Origin: Marinifilaceae bacterium
GTDB taxonomy: Bacteria; Bacteroidota; Bacteroidia; Bacteroidales; Marinifilaceae
Assembly: GCA_016744515.1 (NCBI GenBank)
Contig: JADGEF010000020.1
Coordinates: 1-37,777, forward strand
DNA length: 37,777 nt
Reading direction: 5' to 3'
The translations under genes and the position numbers were made by a program. Below the pieces are notes generated by a model. It saw nothing but the letters and a program-made list of their open reading frames with translations. It had not been told where the DNA came from and did not search any database. Shown here piece by piece: positions 17,637 through 26,344 of the stretch (positions are counted from its first letter, which is position 1; the number at the start of each line of letters is the position of its first letter).

Positions 17637-18377
17637 ATGAGTTTTGTTGAAAATATAGGAAAATATGTGCTTTTTTTGAATAGAGTATTCTCTAAACCAG
17701 AACGAGGGCGCGTATTTTTCGAACAGATTATTAAGGAAATATATAAGTTAGGGGTTAATTCTGTTGGGATTGTTGTTATTATCTCTGTCTTTATGGGAGC
17801 GGTTATCAGTCTACAAACCGCATATAATTTAGTAAATCCTTTACTCCCTGATTATTTGGTGGGGTATACAACTCGTGAATCAATGATTCTTGAGTTCTCT
17901 TCTACAATTGTAGGCTTGATATTGGCTGGGAAAGTAGGATCAAATATTGCCTCAGAGATTGGATCTATGCGAGTAACCGAGCAAATTGATGCCCTTGAGA
18001 TAATGGGGGTCAATTCAGCTAGCTATCTTATTTTTCCCAAAATTATAGCAGCAGTTTTTATAAATCCTTTTCTGTATGTATTGAGCGTTTTTGTTGGTAT
18101 TGCAGGTGGTTTATTGGCTAGTTATATGACTGGCGCAGTAAGTATTCCTGATTTCTTGTATGGTGTGCAATTTGGGCTGATCCCTTATTACATAACCTAT
18201 TCATTAATTAAGACATTGGTTTTTGCCTTCATTATTACTTCTGTTCCGTCGTTTTACGGTTATTATGTATCCGGAGGAGCTTTAGAAGTTGGTAGGGCTA
18301 GTACGAAAGCAGTTGTAAATAGTAGTATATTAATTTTGCTAGCTAATTTGATTCTAACTCAAATTTTATTGAAATGA
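17637..18377 (+). CDS. mlaE: MlaE-family ABC transporter permease
   Basis: 246 aa integral membrane protein with about five to six hydrophobic segments. Family features include GVNSVGIVVIISVFMGAVIS near residue 38, the conserved SMRVTEQIDALEIMGVN segment (about 108-124) that contacts the ATPase, and a GSNIASEIG stretch. MlaE permeases move phospholipids or other hydrophobic compounds between inner and outer membranes with a substrate-binding MCE protein. The stop overlaps the start of the ATPase gene by 4 bp (ATGA), showing translational coupling. No MCE-domain partner follows in this window, so the substrate protein must be encoded elsewhere. Confidence 0.93.
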   Translation: MSFVENIGKYVLFLNRVFSKPERGRVFFEQIIKEIYKLGVNSVGIVVIISVFMGAVISLQTAYNLVNPLLPDYLVGYTTRESMILEFSSTIVGLILAGKVGSNIASEIGSMRVTEQIDALEIMGVNSASYLIFPKIIAAVFINPFLYVLSVFVGIAGGLLASYMTGAVSIPDFLYGVQFGLIPYYITYSLIKTLVFAFIITSVPSFYGYYVSGGALEVGRASTKAVVNSSILILLANLILTQILLK

Positions 18378-19126
18378 TAGAACTGAATAATATCAATAAA
18401 TCCTTTGGAGACTTGGATGTCTTGAGTGATATATCGATTAAATTTGAGGCTGGTAAAACCAATTTGATTATTGGACAGAGTGGTTCTGGTAAAACGGTTC
18501 TTCTGAAATCGATTATTGGCTTGCACGATGTTGATAATGGGCATATCTATTATGGCGATCGTGATTTTACGAATATGAGTTTCAAAGAAAGGAAGTTGAT
18601 TCGTAAGGAAATGGGAATGGTATTTCAAGGTGGAGCGCTCTTTGATTCATTAACGGTTGAGGAGAATGTTCGCTTTCCCTTAGATATGTTTTCTGATATG
18701 AATGAAGATGACAGAAGAGCTCGAGTAAAATTCTGTTTGGATCGTGTAGATATAAAAAAGGCACATAAACTTTATCCAGCAGAAATTAGTGGTGGAATGC
18801 AGAAACGTGTTGCCATCGCTAGAGCTATTGTGCTTAATCCGAGTTATTTGTTTTGTGATGAGCCTAATTCTGGTCTAGATCCTGTTACTGCTATCGTAAT
18901 TGATAAATTAATCCAAGAAATTACGAAGGAGTATGAGATGACTACTATCATTAATACTCACGACATGAATTCGGTTATGGAGATTGGCGAAAAAATTCTC
19001 TTCATAAATAAAGGGGTTAAAGCTTGGGAAGGATCCAGTGATGAGATTTTTGATACTGAAAACCAAAATTTGAATAACTTCGTATTTGCATCTAATCTCT
19101 TTAAGAAAATTAAAAAGGAACTTTAA
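18374..19126 (+). CDS. mlaF: MlaF-family ABC transporter ATPase
   Basis: 250 aa. Walker A GQSGSGKT at 34-41, Q-loop Gln85, signature ISGGM at 138-142, Walker B ending CDEP (Asp162, Glu163) and switch His196. The D-loop region reads NSGLDP instead of the usual TSGLDP. It powers the MlaE permease encoded by the overlapping upstream gene in lipid transport across the envelope. Like other MlaF-type ATPases it has little outside the core nucleotide-binding domain. A separate promoter precedes the next gene, so mlaEF may be its own unit. Confidence 0.94.
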   Translation: MIELNNINKSFGDLDVLSDISIKFEAGKTNLIIGQSGSGKTVLLKSIIGLHDVDNGHIYYGDRDFTNMSFKERKLIRKEMGMVFQGGALFDSLTVEENVRFPLDMFSDMNEDDRRARVKFCLDRVDIKKAHKLYPAEISGGMQKRVAIARAIVLNPSYLFCDEPNSGLDPVTAIVIDKLIQEITKEYEMTTIINTHDMNSVMEIGEKILFINKGVKAWEGSSDEIFDTENQNLNNFVFASNLFKKIKKEL

Positions 19127-19195
19127 TTTACCTTAAAATCATCTAGAATAGCTTTGAATTAAACATTTTAAACAAGTTTCTATGATCTGATTTTT

Positions 19196-19203
19196 TACCT
19201 TTG
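19196..19203 (+). promoter_or_regulatory. Candidate -7 promoter element for the DUF4296 gene
   Basis: TACCTTTG is an exact TAnnTTTG match, 28 nt upstream of the lipoprotein ATG at 19232, an ordinary leader length. A -33 TTG is not clear (GTTTC lies in about the right place). Confidence 0.5.
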
Positions 19204-19231
19204 CCTCAGATAAATTCATCACCGACTTATT

Positions 19232-20101
19232 ATGAAGAAACAAATTATATTTCTCTTTTTAGCGACATTGCTTGTATTCTCTTGTTCTAAAAAAGAAGCG
19301 AAAACATACTTATCAAAGGATGATTTTACTCGAATTCTTTTTGATATCCATTTAACTGATGGTGTACTAACTTCTAAGAATATTGTAAATAGAGGTAAGG
19401 AATACCGTCCTAGTTTCTATTATAATTCTATTTATAAAAAGTATAATATTTCACCTCAACAGTTTGATTCTTGCGTGATTTTTTACACTCAAAATTCAGC
19501 TTTGTATGAAAAGATTTACGAGAAAGTTATTGATTCTTTAAATAGAATGGAGACGCAATTTCGAATTGCACTTAAGGATTCTTTAATCGTTCGTGATACA
19601 GTGAACCTTTGGAAAGGAAAAGGGCGAGTATTCTTAGCTCGAGGACGACGAGAGGATTTAAGCTTCTCTATTCCTGTTACAGAAATGGGGATTTATACAG
19701 TTCGTGCTAAAATTAAACGATATAAAGAAGATAGGAGTGAAGAACCATTTTTAGACGCTTATTTATGGAAGGAAGATTCGTTAAAGAAAAGTAAACGAAT
19801 TTATTTTGATTCTATCCCTATTAGCTATTCAGATGATTTTGTGAGTTATGAAACTCAATTAGAATTTTCAGACTCTACATTTAAGGAGTTGAGAGGTAAT
19901 ATCATTTCTTGGTGTAATGTAGATAGTAATTTCACCCAACATATTGATATTAGGGATGTCATGATCTTTAACCCTCAGATTAAACGTGATTCTATAGGCT
20001 TAGATTCTATTATGAAATTTGAGCAATTAAAAAAAGAAGGGTTTGACAGATATGAGGAGCCTAAAAGGTTGAGAGGTATTGAAGATATTAAGAAAAGATG
20101 A
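19232..20101 (+). CDS. DUF4296-type lipoprotein
   Basis: 289 aa with a lipoprotein signal peptide (MKKQIIFLFLATLLVFSC, Cys18). The N-terminal 100 residues contain the pattern I associate with DUF4296: a DDFTRILFDIHLTDGVL helix, then FYYNSIYKKYNISPQQFDSCV and a helix with YEKIYEKVIDSL. The rest is a beta-rich region without a recognised motif (about 115-260) and a charged C-terminus. The family is restricted to Bacteroidota and has no established function. Its last codons overlap the start of the next gene by 4 bp, so the two are translationally coupled. Confidence 0.8.
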   Translation: MKKQIIFLFLATLLVFSCSKKEAKTYLSKDDFTRILFDIHLTDGVLTSKNIVNRGKEYRPSFYYNSIYKKYNISPQQFDSCVIFYTQNSALYEKIYEKVIDSLNRMETQFRIALKDSLIVRDTVNLWKGKGRVFLARGRREDLSFSIPVTEMGIYTVRAKIKRYKEDRSEEPFLDAYLWKEDSLKKSKRIYFDSIPISYSDDFVSYETQLEFSDSTFKELRGNIISWCNVDSNFTQHIDIRDVMIFNPQIKRDSIGLDSIMKFEQLKKEGFDRYEEPKRLRGIEDIKKR

Positions 20102-20850
20102 GAAATATCTCTGCCAGTTATATTATCAGTAATATAGGAGTTCCTTTGAAGAATGGAATTTTAGTTTTAAACGATGATAATTCTGTTTTAGATCTTATAG
20201 ACAGAAAAGGATCTGTTAAGGAAATTCAAAATTTAGAATACTATAGTGGCGTTCTTGTACCAGGCTTTGTAGATGTTTTTACTTTTTTGTCATGGACTAA
20301 TATGACGATATCAAAAATAAATTCTCAAGATTTATCTGGATTAGAACTTGGTGAAAGTGGAGATATTCAATCTATTCAAAAAGCTATTAATCACCTAGAA
20401 GCTTTTGGAACTAAAGGGGCTGCAGATTTATTTCCAACCAGACAAGGTGAAGCTGTCAAAACAAATTCAGAAGTTTGTTTTAAAGACATAAGTGATATCT
20501 CTGATGATTATATCAATGTGTTAGATATGGAATTCCCAAATTCAGTATTAGGACGACTTTTCACTAACAATATTTCTTTAGATAAATCGTTTTGTATAGG
20601 TACGGGTAGTTTATCGAGTCATTTAAAATTGTCGATTTTTGATGAGCTTAAGTTTTTACAAACTTTCAATTCCAATTTAAAGTTAGAGCAGCTAATTCAG
20701 TGGGCTTGTATGAATGGAGCCAAGGCTTTGGGTTTTGATCATCTTGGAAGTTTTGAAATTGGTAAAAAGCCTGGGGTTAACTTAATTACAAATCTGGATT
20801 ACGATAACTTTTGTTTGAGAGCTGAAAGTAAACTTAAAGTCTTAGTCTAG
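20098..20850 (+). CDS. Degenerate amidohydrolase-superfamily protein (probable pseudoenzyme)
   Basis: 250 aa, much shorter than the roughly 380-400 aa usual for amidohydrolases. The outline is that of an aminodeoxyfutalosine/SAH deaminase-like enzyme: LVPGFVDVFTFLSW replaces the normal PGFVxAHCHLE segment, GTGSLSSH replaces GTDSLASN, and the C-terminus keeps the closing WACMNGAKALGFD and GSFEIGKKPGVNL elements of the composite beta domain. Both metal-binding histidines of HxH are Phe and the late catalytic Asp is Gly, and the central barrel is largely missing. The frame is nevertheless intact and coupled to the DUF4296 gene by a 4-bp overlap. I infer a non-catalytic, possibly structural or regulatory, role or an early stage of decay. 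Confidence 0.7.
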   Translation: MRNISASYIISNIGVPLKNGILVLNDDNSVLDLIDRKGSVKEIQNLEYYSGVLVPGFVDVFTFLSWTNMTISKINSQDLSGLELGESGDIQSIQKAINHLEAFGTKGAADLFPTRQGEAVKTNSEVCFKDISDISDDYINVLDMEFPNSVLGRLFTNNISLDKSFCIGTGSLSSHLKLSIFDELKFLQTFNSNLKLEQLIQWACMNGAKALGFDHLGSFEIGKKPGVNLITNLDYDNFCLRAESKLKVLV

Positions 20851-20953
20851 AGTCTCTTCATTAGAGCATCTAGATCATTGAATAATAAATTATTAAAAGG
20901 ACTTAAATAAATTTGAATTTATATAAAAATTAGTTTTTAAGGCCGATAATTAA

Positions 20954-21008
20954 CCAATCTATTTGTATATTGTTTCGTATTTTCAAATAGAATATTGGGG
21001 CTTTTTTT
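20954..21008 (+). terminator. Probable terminator upstream of porW
   Basis: CCAAT-CTATTTG (20954-20965) pairs with CAAATAG-ATTGG (20984-20998) with a three-base bulge; GGC and seven T residues follow (21002-21008). It would end the DUF4296/amidohydrolase transcript. Confidence 0.5.
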
Positions 21009-21039
21009 GCTTAAATATTTCCAATAAAATTGATTTGCT

Positions 21040-24000
21040 TTGAATAAAAGAAGATTAAATATTGCACTTTTGAGTTTGGCTATTGTTTTTTTCTTAACAG
21101 CCTGTTCTAATCAAAAAAACACATTTGTGAGCCGCCAATATCACGCTCTCACGACTCATTATAATGTTTTTTTCAACGGTAAGGAAAGCTTAAAAGCTGG
21201 AAAAAAGAAGATTGAAAAAGGCATAGAGTATAATTACACGACTATTCTTCCTGTATTCGATTATCAAGACGCTAATGCACGTGCTTTGGCTTCTGGAGAT
21301 ATTGATAATGCTATTGAAAAAGCAACTAAAGCAATAAAGCTACATTCAATTACGAGAAAGCCGAAACGTAAACAAGTTAAACCATCTGATAAATATAAGG
21401 AGTTTCGAAAGAAACGAGAATTTAACCACTGGATCGAGGATTGCTATTTATTGCTAGGTAGAGCTTTGTTTTACAAGGCAGATTACAGAACGGCTGAGAA
21501 GGCTTTGGAAGAAGGCTTGAAAGATTTCCCTAAATCAGAGATTAAATATGAATTCCAGATTGAATTAGCTAGATGCCAGATAGATGAAGGGAATTATTCT
21601 GGGGCTATTACCTTATTGGAGGAAGTAAGTGCCTTACCTAAACTTTCTAAAAAAACGAGATTAGAGCTTTCAGCTCTTTATGCCGATATCAACATTCGTG
21701 AAAAAGACTACCAAGCAGCGATCTCAAATCTTCAAGCAGCGATTCAACTTCAAACAGTTAAACGTGTAAAAGCAAAGTATTATTATATTTTGGGGCAGCT
21801 TTACCTTGAGTTAGATCAAGCAGGTAATGCTTCTGATGCTTTTCTGAGTTTAATAAAATTGCATTCAACCTATGAAATGGCTTTTAATGCTAAAATTTCA
21901 CAAGCACTAACATATTCAGGATCTGAAAATGGATCTGAAATTCGAAAGCAATTAAAAAAAATGCTTAAGGATCAAAAGAATATAGACTATAGAGATCAAA
22001 TTTATTTCGCTTTAGCAGAGATGGATATGATAGATGGAGATAAAAATAGTGCTATTGAGAATTATTGGAAATCAACAAAAGAGAGTGTTGCTAATGATAA
22101 TCAAAAGGCAGTATCATTTATCAAGTTAGGTGATAATTATTTTGCTGATTTGAACTACAAGAAAGCTCAAATCTGTTACGATAGCTCAATGGTTTATCTT
22201 GATCAGGATTATCCGAACTATGGAGATATTTCATTTAGAGTAGGGAATTTAACAGAGCTTGTTAATAATTTGAATATTATAGAAAGTGAGGATAGTTTAC
22301 AGAGCGTTGCTAGAATGAGTGAGAAAGAACGCAATTTTTTGATTTCGAATTTAATTAATATTGAATTAGAAAAAGAGGAAGCAAAAAGGTTAGAGGAAGC
22401 TGAAAATAGAGCAGATAAGACCTTTTTTACTCAGAATAATATGCTTGGTGATTTCCGCTCTAATAATGCTGCTCAAGCTCAAGGCAACTGGTACTTTTAT
22501 AACCCAACTACTGTTGGATTGGGGAAATCGGAATTTCAGCGTAAATGGGGAAGGCGTAAACTTTCTGACAATTGGAGACGTAAGAATAAATCAATTTCGT
22601 CAGGTGAGAATTTGGACATAGAATCGGCAGATGAAGATATCGATAGTAAAGCGATAGTAGATAAAGGAGATAGTAAGAGTAAAGCTTACTATTTGGTTGA
22701 TCTACCATTAACGAAGGAATCTATCGTACAATCAAATGAGTTAATAATGGAAGCTCTTCACGAGGCATCGTTTGTTTATTCTGAGCGTTTGAATGATAGG
22801 GTTAAAGCCATAGAAACTATGGAGATTTTACTTAGTCGTTTCCCTGATAATTCATATTTATTATCAGCATATTATCAGTGTTATTCATTATATGCTGAGG
22901 GGAATAATATTTCAAAATCGGATTATTATAAGAATAAAATTCTGACTGAATTTGCTGATACTAATTATGCAAAGGCGATAAAAGATCCAGATTATTGGGC
23001 AAAGATAGAGGTTCAAAATAGAGCGGCTGAAGCTTTATACTTAACGGCTTATGATACTTTTCAGAATTTTTACTACGAACAAGTTATTCGAATTTGTGAG
23101 CAAGGTCTAAAGACGTATCCTGAATCTAAATTAGAATCAAATTTTTTATTCTTAAGAGCTTTATCTATTGGGCGAACTCAAGATGTGGAGACCTTTAAAA
23201 AGGTTCTCCAAGAGCTTATAGACTCTAAGCCAAGTACTGAAATTGGAGAAGTTACTCGTGGAATTCTGAGTACCATAAATGCAGGATCTGTTCCAGTTCG
23301 ATATTCTCATGAAGATATGAATAGGGCTAGACAGAATCGATTACTTATTAATTGGAGAATTGAAGATCAGTTGGCTCTAGATATGGAAAATGGTGGAGGC
23401 ACTGAAATTGAGAAAGAGCATTTCAAATTTATACCTAACGAGGAGCACTATTTTGTTCTTTTATTCAAAAGAAGAGCTGTTGATCCTAATAGAACGATGT
23501 TTAATGTTGATCGCTATAATAGGACGGCTTTTAAGAAAAGTTATAGAACGGATCGTTTATCATTGAATAAGAATGAAGTTATTATACTTGTTAAAGGTCT
23601 TGATAATAAAGAAGAAGCTTTAAACTATTTTAATAAGATTATTGTTTCAGATAAGGCATATAAAGGCCTTGAAAATATACCGTATAAGAATTTCCTTATA
23701 TCTGTATCAAATTTTGATACAATGAAAAAGGAAGAGTTAATAGATGAGTATTTGAGTTTTTATAAGAAGCATTATTATCAGAAGAAAGCACCGATTATTA
23801 AGCAAGAAGGAGAATTGATTAATGCTGAAGCAGATAATCAAAGCTTTGAAGTTGATTCTAAAGATAACCACCGCTTTATCCTATTAGTACCTTCGCGAAA
23901 AATGAATGTGGTTAAACTAAAGAACGATGTGTTTACTCATGATAAGGACTTTAGAGTACTAAAAGAACAGTATGATGAATCGCATCATATGGTGATAGTT

Positions 24001-24585
24001 AGTAATTTGGGTTCGAAGGATTCAGCAATGGCTTATTTTAATAAAATTACTAAGGATAAAAAGGTATTCGATCAGTTAGCTCAGGTAGATTACGAGAGTT
24101 TTGTTATTGGTGAGAAGAACTTCATGAAATTCTTTGTGAATAGAAGTCTGGATAAATACTTGTCTTTCTTCAGCGAAAATTACATTAAAAACACTGCTAA
24201 AGTGATTAAGAAAAAGGTGGTTGATAATGGACCTTATCAATACAATGCCAATCTAGCTCACGATTTTGTTCTCGTTTTCAAAAAAGAAGGCATTAATTCT
24301 AAAGCGGTTGAAAATGGTATAAAGAGATACAATACAAGGACTTTAAAGACTGAACTTATTTCTCTTGACGATAAGCGAGATATGATTGTTGTAAGCAATA
24401 TGAGAAATAAAAAGCAGGCTATGATGTATTTCAGAGCTATTATATCTAATCGAAATTTATTTGATCAAGTAGAAAAATCAGGCTATCGTAATTTTATCAT
24501 CTCAAAAGATAATCTTGAAATATTCAAAACAATAGCTGATACAGATCAATATCTTAAGTTTTTTAGCAAACGCTATTTAAATTAA
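21040..24585 (+). CDS. porW: PorW/SprE-type T9SS tetratricopeptide lipoprotein
   Basis: 1181 aa starting from TTG at 21040; that codon directly precedes a good lipoprotein signal (NKRRLNIALLSLAIVFFLTAC, Cys22, written here in parts) and no ATG fits. The first mature segment, FVSRQYHALTTHYNVFFNGK, is the family hallmark. TPR-like helical repeats occupy about 125-460, with a second TPR-like stretch at about 560-740 after a charged linker. The C-terminal third contains three tandem domains of 105-110 residues (about 803-910, 944-1048, 1074-1181). PorW/SprE is an accessory lipoprotein linked to T9SS function and gliding in Bacteroidota. porX follows 157 bp later. Confidence 0.9.
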   Translation: MNKRRLNIALLSLAIVFFLTACSNQKNTFVSRQYHALTTHYNVFFNGKESLKAGKKKIEKGIEYNYTTILPVFDYQDANARALASGDIDNAIEKATKAIKLHSITRKPKRKQVKPSDKYKEFRKKREFNHWIEDCYLLLGRALFYKADYRTAEKALEEGLKDFPKSEIKYEFQIELARCQIDEGNYSGAITLLEEVSALPKLSKKTRLELSALYADINIREKDYQAAISNLQAAIQLQTVKRVKAKYYYILGQLYLELDQAGNASDAFLSLIKLHSTYEMAFNAKISQALTYSGSENGSEIRKQLKKMLKDQKNIDYRDQIYFALAEMDMIDGDKNSAIENYWKSTKESVANDNQKAVSFIKLGDNYFADLNYKKAQICYDSSMVYLDQDYPNYGDISFRVGNLTELVNNLNIIESEDSLQSVARMSEKERNFLISNLINIELEKEEAKRLEEAENRADKTFFTQNNMLGDFRSNNAAQAQGNWYFYNPTTVGLGKSEFQRKWGRRKLSDNWRRKNKSISSGENLDIESADEDIDSKAIVDKGDSKSKAYYLVDLPLTKESIVQSNELIMEALHEASFVYSERLNDRVKAIETMEILLSRFPDNSYLLSAYYQCYSLYAEGNNISKSDYYKNKILTEFADTNYAKAIKDPDYWAKIEVQNRAAEALYLTAYDTFQNFYYEQVIRICEQGLKTYPESKLESNFLFLRALSIGRTQDVETFKKVLQELIDSKPSTEIGEVTRGILSTINAGSVPVRYSHEDMNRARQNRLLINWRIEDQLALDMENGGGTEIEKEHFKFIPNEEHYFVLLFKRRAVDPNRTMFNVDRYNRTAFKKSYRTDRLSLNKNEVIILVKGLDNKEEALNYFNKIIVSDKAYKGLENIPYKNFLISVSNFDTMKKEELIDEYLSFYKKHYYQKKAPIIKQEGELINAEADNQSFEVDSKDNHRFILLVPSRKMNVVKLKNDVFTHDKDFRVLKEQYDESHHMVIVSNLGSKDSAMAYFNKITKDKKVFDQLAQVDYESFVIGEKNFMKFFVNRSLDKYLSFFSENYIKNTAKVIKKKVVDNGPYQYNANLAHDFVLVFKKEGINSKAVENGIKRYNTRTLKTELISLDDKRDMIVVSNMRNKKQAMMYFRAIISNRNLFDQVEKSGYRNFIISKDNLEIFKTIADTDQYLKFFSKRYLN

Positions 24586-24603
24586 GCTTTCTTAATGTTT
24601 TTG
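24581..24603 (+). terminator. Weak candidate terminator at the porW stop codon
   Basis: ATTAAG, loop cttt, CTTAAT (24581-24596) overlaps the stop codon and is followed by tgtttttg. The stem has six mostly A-T pairs, so termination may be partial. Confidence 0.3.
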
Positions 24604-24698
24604 TTGAAATATATTGGAGGGTAGGAACGTTACTAATGGAGTAGGACAAGTAAGCTTTTCATATTTATAAGAATCTTGTATCTACGGTTAATACTAAG

Positions 24699-24715
24699 GG
24701 TGATATTATATCACC
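24699..24715. promoter_or_regulatory. Perfect 17-bp inverted repeat upstream of porX
   Basis: GGTGATAT-T-ATATCACC: two perfect 8-bp arms around one central base, ending 27 nt before the preferred porX start. The short spacing suggests a dimeric-regulator operator rather than a terminator hairpin, and no T tract follows. The regulator is unknown. Confidence 0.5.
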
Positions 24716-24742
24716 AATTGTAGAACATTTAAAGATTTGTAC

Positions 24743-26302
24743 GTGAAAGCAATTAAGATACTTTGGGTCGACGATGAGATAGATTTATTGAAACCACATA
24801 TTATTTTCCTAGAGGGGAAAGATTATATTGTTGAAACCTGTAATAATGCACCCGAGGCAATAGACATGGTTCGCAATACCCATTACGATTTGGTTTTATT
24901 GGACGAGAATATGCCTGGAATGTCAGGCTTAGAAGCTTTGTCTGAAATTAAAGCAATTGATTTGACACTGCCCATCGTGATGATAACAAAGAGTGAAGAA
25001 GAAGATATTATGGATGAGGCCATTGGAGGCCATATTAGCGATTATCTAATTAAACCTGTAAATCCCAAGCAGATTCTCCTAAGCATTAAAAAGAACACGG
25101 ATAAAAGACGATTAGTGTCGGAAAAAACGACTTCGGCATATCAATCTAGGTTCTCTCAATTGGGAATGGAAATAAATGACTGTAGGGGCTTTGATGACTG
25201 GAAACAAGTTTATAAAAAGCTTGTTTTTTGGGAGCTTAAGCTTGCTAGTATTGAAGAATCTGGTATGGATGAGGTTCTTAAGATGCAGAAATCGGAAGCC
25301 AATAATTTATTTGCTCGCTATATTAAGAAAAACTATTTAGATTGGCTGAATTCTGATTCTAAAGAAAAACCTCTTTTTTCACACAATGTTTTTAAGGATA
25401 AGGTATTTCCATTACTTGATAAGGGAGAAAAAGTTGTTTTTATTTTAATCGACAATCTGCGTGTTGATCAATGGCAAGTTATCTATCCAATTATCAGCGA
25501 ATATTTTGTTATGAAGGATGATGATATGTATTGTTCCATTCTTCCTACTGCAACACAATATGCTCGTAACGCCATGTTCTCGGGTCTGATGCCATTAGAT
25601 ATTCAGAAAAGATATCCTAAATTATGGATTAATGATGATGAAGATGGTAGTAAAAATATACATGAAGAAGAGCTAATTGGCTTACATCTAAAGCGAAAGT
25701 TTAAGGATGTTAAATTCAATTATGAGAAAGTTACCTCAACGAAGATAGGGACCAAGATCATTGATAGTTTATCGACAATGTTGGATTCTCAGTTGAATGT
25801 TTTCGTCTATAATTTTGTTGATATGCTATCTCATGCTCGCACAGAAAGTGAGATGATTCGTGAATTGGCAAATGACGAGGCAGCTTATCGATCATTAACG
25901 GCATCTTGGTTCGAACATTCTCAATTGCTTGAACTAATTAAAAAATTATCGGAGCAAAATGTTAAGCTGGTTATTTCGACAGATCATGGAGCTATTCGTG
26001 TTCAGAATTCAATTAAGGTGGTTGGCGACAGGCAAACTAATACGAATTTGAGATATAAACAGGGTAAGAATTTAAATTATAATCCTAAGCAAGTATTCGA
26101 AGTTACTAAACCTTCTGAAGCTCACTTACCACAAGTGAATATGAGTTCTTCGTACATATTTGCAACTGGTGAAGATTTTTTGGCCTATCCAAACAATTAC
26201 AATTACTACAGCTCTTATTATAAAAATACATTTCAGCATGGAGGTATTTCAATAGAAGAAATGTTAATTCCTTTAATAACTTTGAGCCCAAAGAAAAAGT
26301 AA
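24743..26302 (+). CDS. porX: PorX: response regulator with PglZ phosphatase domain
   Basis: 519 aa from GTG at 24743. A TTG two codons upstream (24737) is also in frame, but the purine run AAAGA at 24731-24735 is spaced correctly for the GTG, and family members begin as MKAIKILWVDDE does. Receiver domain: Asp10/Asp11, phospho-acceptor Asp54 (LLDENMPG), Lys104. The C-terminal PglZ domain of the alkaline-phosphatase superfamily has VFILIDNLRVDQW, the TATQYARNAMFSG nucleophile region, STDHGAIRV and FQHGG as metal-site motifs. PorX regulates T9SS genes, partners the kinase PorY in Porphyromonas, and hydrolyses oligonucleotides in characterised homologues. No porY is in the window. Confidence 0.94.
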   Translation: MKAIKILWVDDEIDLLKPHIIFLEGKDYIVETCNNAPEAIDMVRNTHYDLVLLDENMPGMSGLEALSEIKAIDLTLPIVMITKSEEEDIMDEAIGGHISDYLIKPVNPKQILLSIKKNTDKRRLVSEKTTSAYQSRFSQLGMEINDCRGFDDWKQVYKKLVFWELKLASIEESGMDEVLKMQKSEANNLFARYIKKNYLDWLNSDSKEKPLFSHNVFKDKVFPLLDKGEKVVFILIDNLRVDQWQVIYPIISEYFVMKDDDMYCSILPTATQYARNAMFSGLMPLDIQKRYPKLWINDDEDGSKNIHEEELIGLHLKRKFKDVKFNYEKVTSTKIGTKIIDSLSTMLDSQLNVFVYNFVDMLSHARTESEMIRELANDEAAYRSLTASWFEHSQLLELIKKLSEQNVKLVISTDHGAIRVQNSIKVVGDRQTNTNLRYKQGKNLNYNPKQVFEVTKPSEAHLPQVNMSSSYIFATGEDFLAYPNNYNYYSSYYKNTFQHGGISIEEMLIPLITLSPKKK

Positions 26303-26344
26303 AAGACTTTTTTAAGATTGTAGGACAATTAGTATTAGTTAAAG

